Assembly: GCF_039555335.1 (NCBI RefSeq)
Contig: NC_092644.1
Coordinates: forward strand, 50,171,281-50,235,280
Reading direction: 5' to 3'
Source: Amphiura filiformis
Taxonomy: Eukaryota; Echinodermata; Ophiuroidea; Amphilepidida; Amphiuridae
DNA length: 64,000 nucleotides
A program made the position numbers and the translations under genes. This document shows, piece after piece, positions 61,565 through 64,000 of the stretch. Every line of letters begins with the position of its first letter. The first letter of the stretch is position 1. Below the pieces are notes generated by a model, which made no database searches, had not been told where the DNA came from, and saw nothing but the letters and a program-made list of their open reading frames with translations.

Positions 61565-63053
61565 CAGGGTTTTCTTTAAGCATTTTGCTGAAAGGGTATT
61601 TTCAAATTTTTTTGACCCTTTCAATTGTGAATTTTTCCTCTGAAGGAGTCAAAAACATTGCCCAAGGGGTATTTTTATAATACTATTTTTGAAGACATTT
61701 TTAACAATATTTTATGTGTGTTTTTGGAGCCATAGATGTAGATCCGGGGGAGAGAAATCTCCCAATATTTTGCCAGGGGATGGTCCATACAATCATCCCC
61801 CAACGCCTGTATGTGGGTTTCTGACCAAATTAACCTCATATTTGGTAATTTTAGTCCCAAAAGTGCAAATTGTTGCGCACTTAGTGCGAATTTAATCCAC
61901 TTTTGCACCATATTTCAACAGTTTAGCTTCAAAATGGTAAAAATTTTTGTAACATAAACTTATTCTTTTGCCAAAAGGTGCTGGATTCACTATACTTCCA
62001 AGACATTTTTTCACCCCCCCCCCCAAGTCAATAAGAAATATACACCACTGTTTGGAGCAGTGGCGGATCTAGAGCAGTCAGAAGGGGGTGGGGGCAATTT
62101 TAAAAGAAAATAATAACATTTAAAATAATAATAATAATAATAATAAAAGAAGTAAGAAACTAGTGCAAAATGAAGACCTAATTGAAGCAATTTGGTGGAT
62201 CATTTTGGCACTATTAATGTGTAAAATTTTAGTTTAAAAAGCCGAACATTTGTGAAATGAGCAGTTCATGGAGTCTTTTGTGGACGGCAACTTTTCCCTA
62301 TTATGGTAGGCCTATAAATTGTGTTAAACATAAATTGGCAAATGTCGAAAGCAGAAGTGAAAGTGGCCGTTTGTTTATCAACTACGCAGGGTGATGTTCT
62401 CCCCTCAGAACTTGGAAAATTTGCAAATGATGAAGACCTAATTGAAGTGATTTGGTGGACCATTTTGGCACTATTACTGTGTAAAATTTAAGTTGAAAAG
62501 CCGAAAATTGTGAAATGACGGTCCATAAAGCTTTCGTTGTCACGTTTTCCCTATTAGGCCTATAAATTGTGTTAAACATAGGGCCTAAATTGGCAAATGT
62601 CGAAAGCCGATGTGAAAATGGTCACTTGTTTATCCACTAGGCATGGGGGTGTCTGAGGGGGATGTTCCCCCATGAGAGGGAATATTTTGCAAAATTAAAG
62701 TCCAACTGAAGACATTTGGTGCATCATTTAAACAGAAAAAAGGACCCTGAACCCAATTTGCAAGATTTCAAACTGACACTCTACAATTTTAGAGACTCGC
62801 AATCACTAAAACATGCATGGATCGATGCTGACAAAATGTGATGGGCCCTACATATCGGGAATAGGTCCTAAATGCCAAAAGCCGAGAATAAATGCACAAT
62901 ATCGGGTGTTTCTCTCTTCAAATCTTGCAATATCTGAACGCGTACGTTTTCAAGATTTTGTACGCGTTGGACTTTGGGACTTTGGATTTGAAGGAGTCAG
63001 CAAAGTGCCTGAACGCGTAAATACGCGTGTTTTGTGCGTTAAAGAAAACCCTG
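61565..63053 (-). mobile_element. hAT-like non-autonomous element, copy 2
   Basis: Same termini as 40414-41522 (CAGGGTTTTCTTTAA) in the opposite orientation, with CCTATGAG duplicated exactly at 61557-61564 and 63054-63061. It is longer (1,489 bp), with extra copies of the CCATTTTGGCACTATTA internal segment. A short (AAT)n lies near 62119. No transposase. Confidence 0.9.
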
Positions 63054-63061
63054 CCTATGAG

Positions 63062-63310
63062 ACCAATTCCTATACCACTATAAGAAACTGCAAGACACAG
63101 TTACCAGAAGTTTGTTCTTTTATAATACGTCGGTCACATCACATACGGTTCTATTCAAAATTTTTGACTTCTTTGAGAAAATTGGTGTGTAGCAATATGT
63201 TTTGGAGCTCTTCAAATCCACACTTACAGACTTTAATTCTTTCTAATTAATAGATATAAAAACTTTGATTTCAGTCTGATGTGCTATTTTTTTTAACAAT
63301 TTTGTGTTTC
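63062..63310. other. Spacer
   Basis: Nothing recognisable. Confidence 0.5.
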
Positions 63311-63883
63311 ACCATAGACCGTGAAGACATGGACGGTCATCTAAATGTACAGCATATCCTTTGAAGCTATGATCGTCTCGCCTGAACACAAAGACAAGAT
63401 AGTCTTCAAACCTGCCATTGAATCGATTTACCGTACAAAAGGTCAATAACTCAACTCTCGTCCACTCAATTGCATTATCAGTCGCAAACCAATGGAATGT
63501 TGTGCTCTTAGCATCCGTGCAAGCATGACATTGAGACCAAGGCTTATATAACGCAAATTGAAACTCAGTCAATGCCAGAGTAACAGGTAGTGTTAGATAA
63601 ATCAAAACGGTGAATATATGTATTTATTTAATTAACTTGAAACTGCAGCAAATAAGCGTTTTTTACCGTTTCATTTCTTGTAACTATAATTGTTTTGTGA
63701 CAACAGAGTTTACATTGCAGTCGTATCTGTGTCAGAGACAATGTATGTACTTTGATTGAATGCCGCTTCTTTCAAACACGCTAATCCAACAGGTGCGAGC
63801 GAGACGTACATGGTCACAGCATAATGTGAAATTTCTATAGAATTACGATCCAGACGACCGTCCATCTCTTCACGGTCTATGGT
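63311..63883. mobile_element. 573-bp TIR element
   Basis: ACCATAGACCGTGAAGA(C/G)A at the left returns inverted at the right for about 28 bp with one mismatch. Minus-strand frames at 63309-63605 and 63710-63904 begin and end in the repeats, so they are part of the element. Neither resembles a known transposase, though their composition is less random than most short frames here. Confidence 0.72.
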
Positions 63884-64000
63884 TTCACAGACAGCGCTAT
63901 TCAACGACGTAAGCTACTTTTACACATTCATTAGTACGTATATCCAGCAGTGTAGCTGGGATTTTTTCTGAGGGGGAAGCCTGTATGGGGCGGGGGCCCA
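63884..64000. other. Window edge
   Basis: Non-coding. The last 30 bases are GC-rich (GGGGCGGGGGCCC), possibly the start of another MITE cut by the window. Confidence 0.4.

Overview
The window looks like nuclear DNA of a marine invertebrate deuterostome, most likely an echinoderm or hemichordate. The evidence is large NACHT-LRR (NLR) genes with intron-borne exons in compatible phase, a Death-domain exon, an AT-rich background with many AGGCCTA-type words, and very dense DNA-transposon (MITE and foldback) content. There are no bacterial operons, no CRISPR array and no intact viral or retroelement ORF. The species assignment is an inference.

Two tandemly duplicated NLR genes lie on the minus strand. 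Gene 1 reads right to left as a proline/tyrosine/glycine-rich repeat exon (P1, 28164-29136), a short version of it (P2, 25156-25341), a Death-domain exon (12174-12467) and one large NACHT-LRR exon (3924-7510). Gene 2 reads P1 (59574-60266), P2 (58334-58504) and NACHT-LRR (54675-57409), with no Death exon visible. All these exons have canonical AG/GT borders and are phase 1, so they join in frame. The exception is P1 of gene 1, which carries one extra base in a G run. First exons and promoters were not found. Flanking homology (60.43-61.13 kb against 29.28-29.55 plus 35.67-35.79 kb, and 54.57-54.67 kb against 3.83-3.92 kb) shows that the pair arose by segmental duplication.

The rest is mobile and repetitive DNA. 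The largest item is a 10,036-bp element (13702-23737) between the P2 and Death exons of gene 1. It has 8-bp target duplications, terminal inverted repeats, and an interior made almost entirely of two tandem-repeat families, one of them inverted at the far end. A duplicated copy of its target next door (13228-13235) preserves the empty site. Other elements bounded by inverted repeats and target duplications include: a 6.1-kb TTAA-flanked element holding a 2,562-bp tandem duplication (29553-35666); a 1.1-kb foldback of short GGTTCGCTATC units (36072-37153); a 6.6-kb foldback (38275-44868) with nested hAT-like and TA-flanked MITEs; two hAT-like relatives in opposite orientation (40414-41522 and 61565-63053); a mariner-derived palindrome (52323-52889); two TTA-flanked MITEs (48137-48412 and 48887-49155); and several smaller MITEs. 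Retroelement traces are two LINE fragments and one tRNA-derived SINE.

If the exon model is right, the two genes encode cytosolic innate-immune receptors: P-repeat(-Death)-NACHT-LRR in gene 1 and P-repeat-NACHT-LRR in gene 2. They would differ in signalling domain, in number of P repeats (about 13 against 9) and in number of LRR units. Gene 1 spans about 25 kb and gene 2 about 5.6 kb, mainly because of transposons in gene 1 introns.
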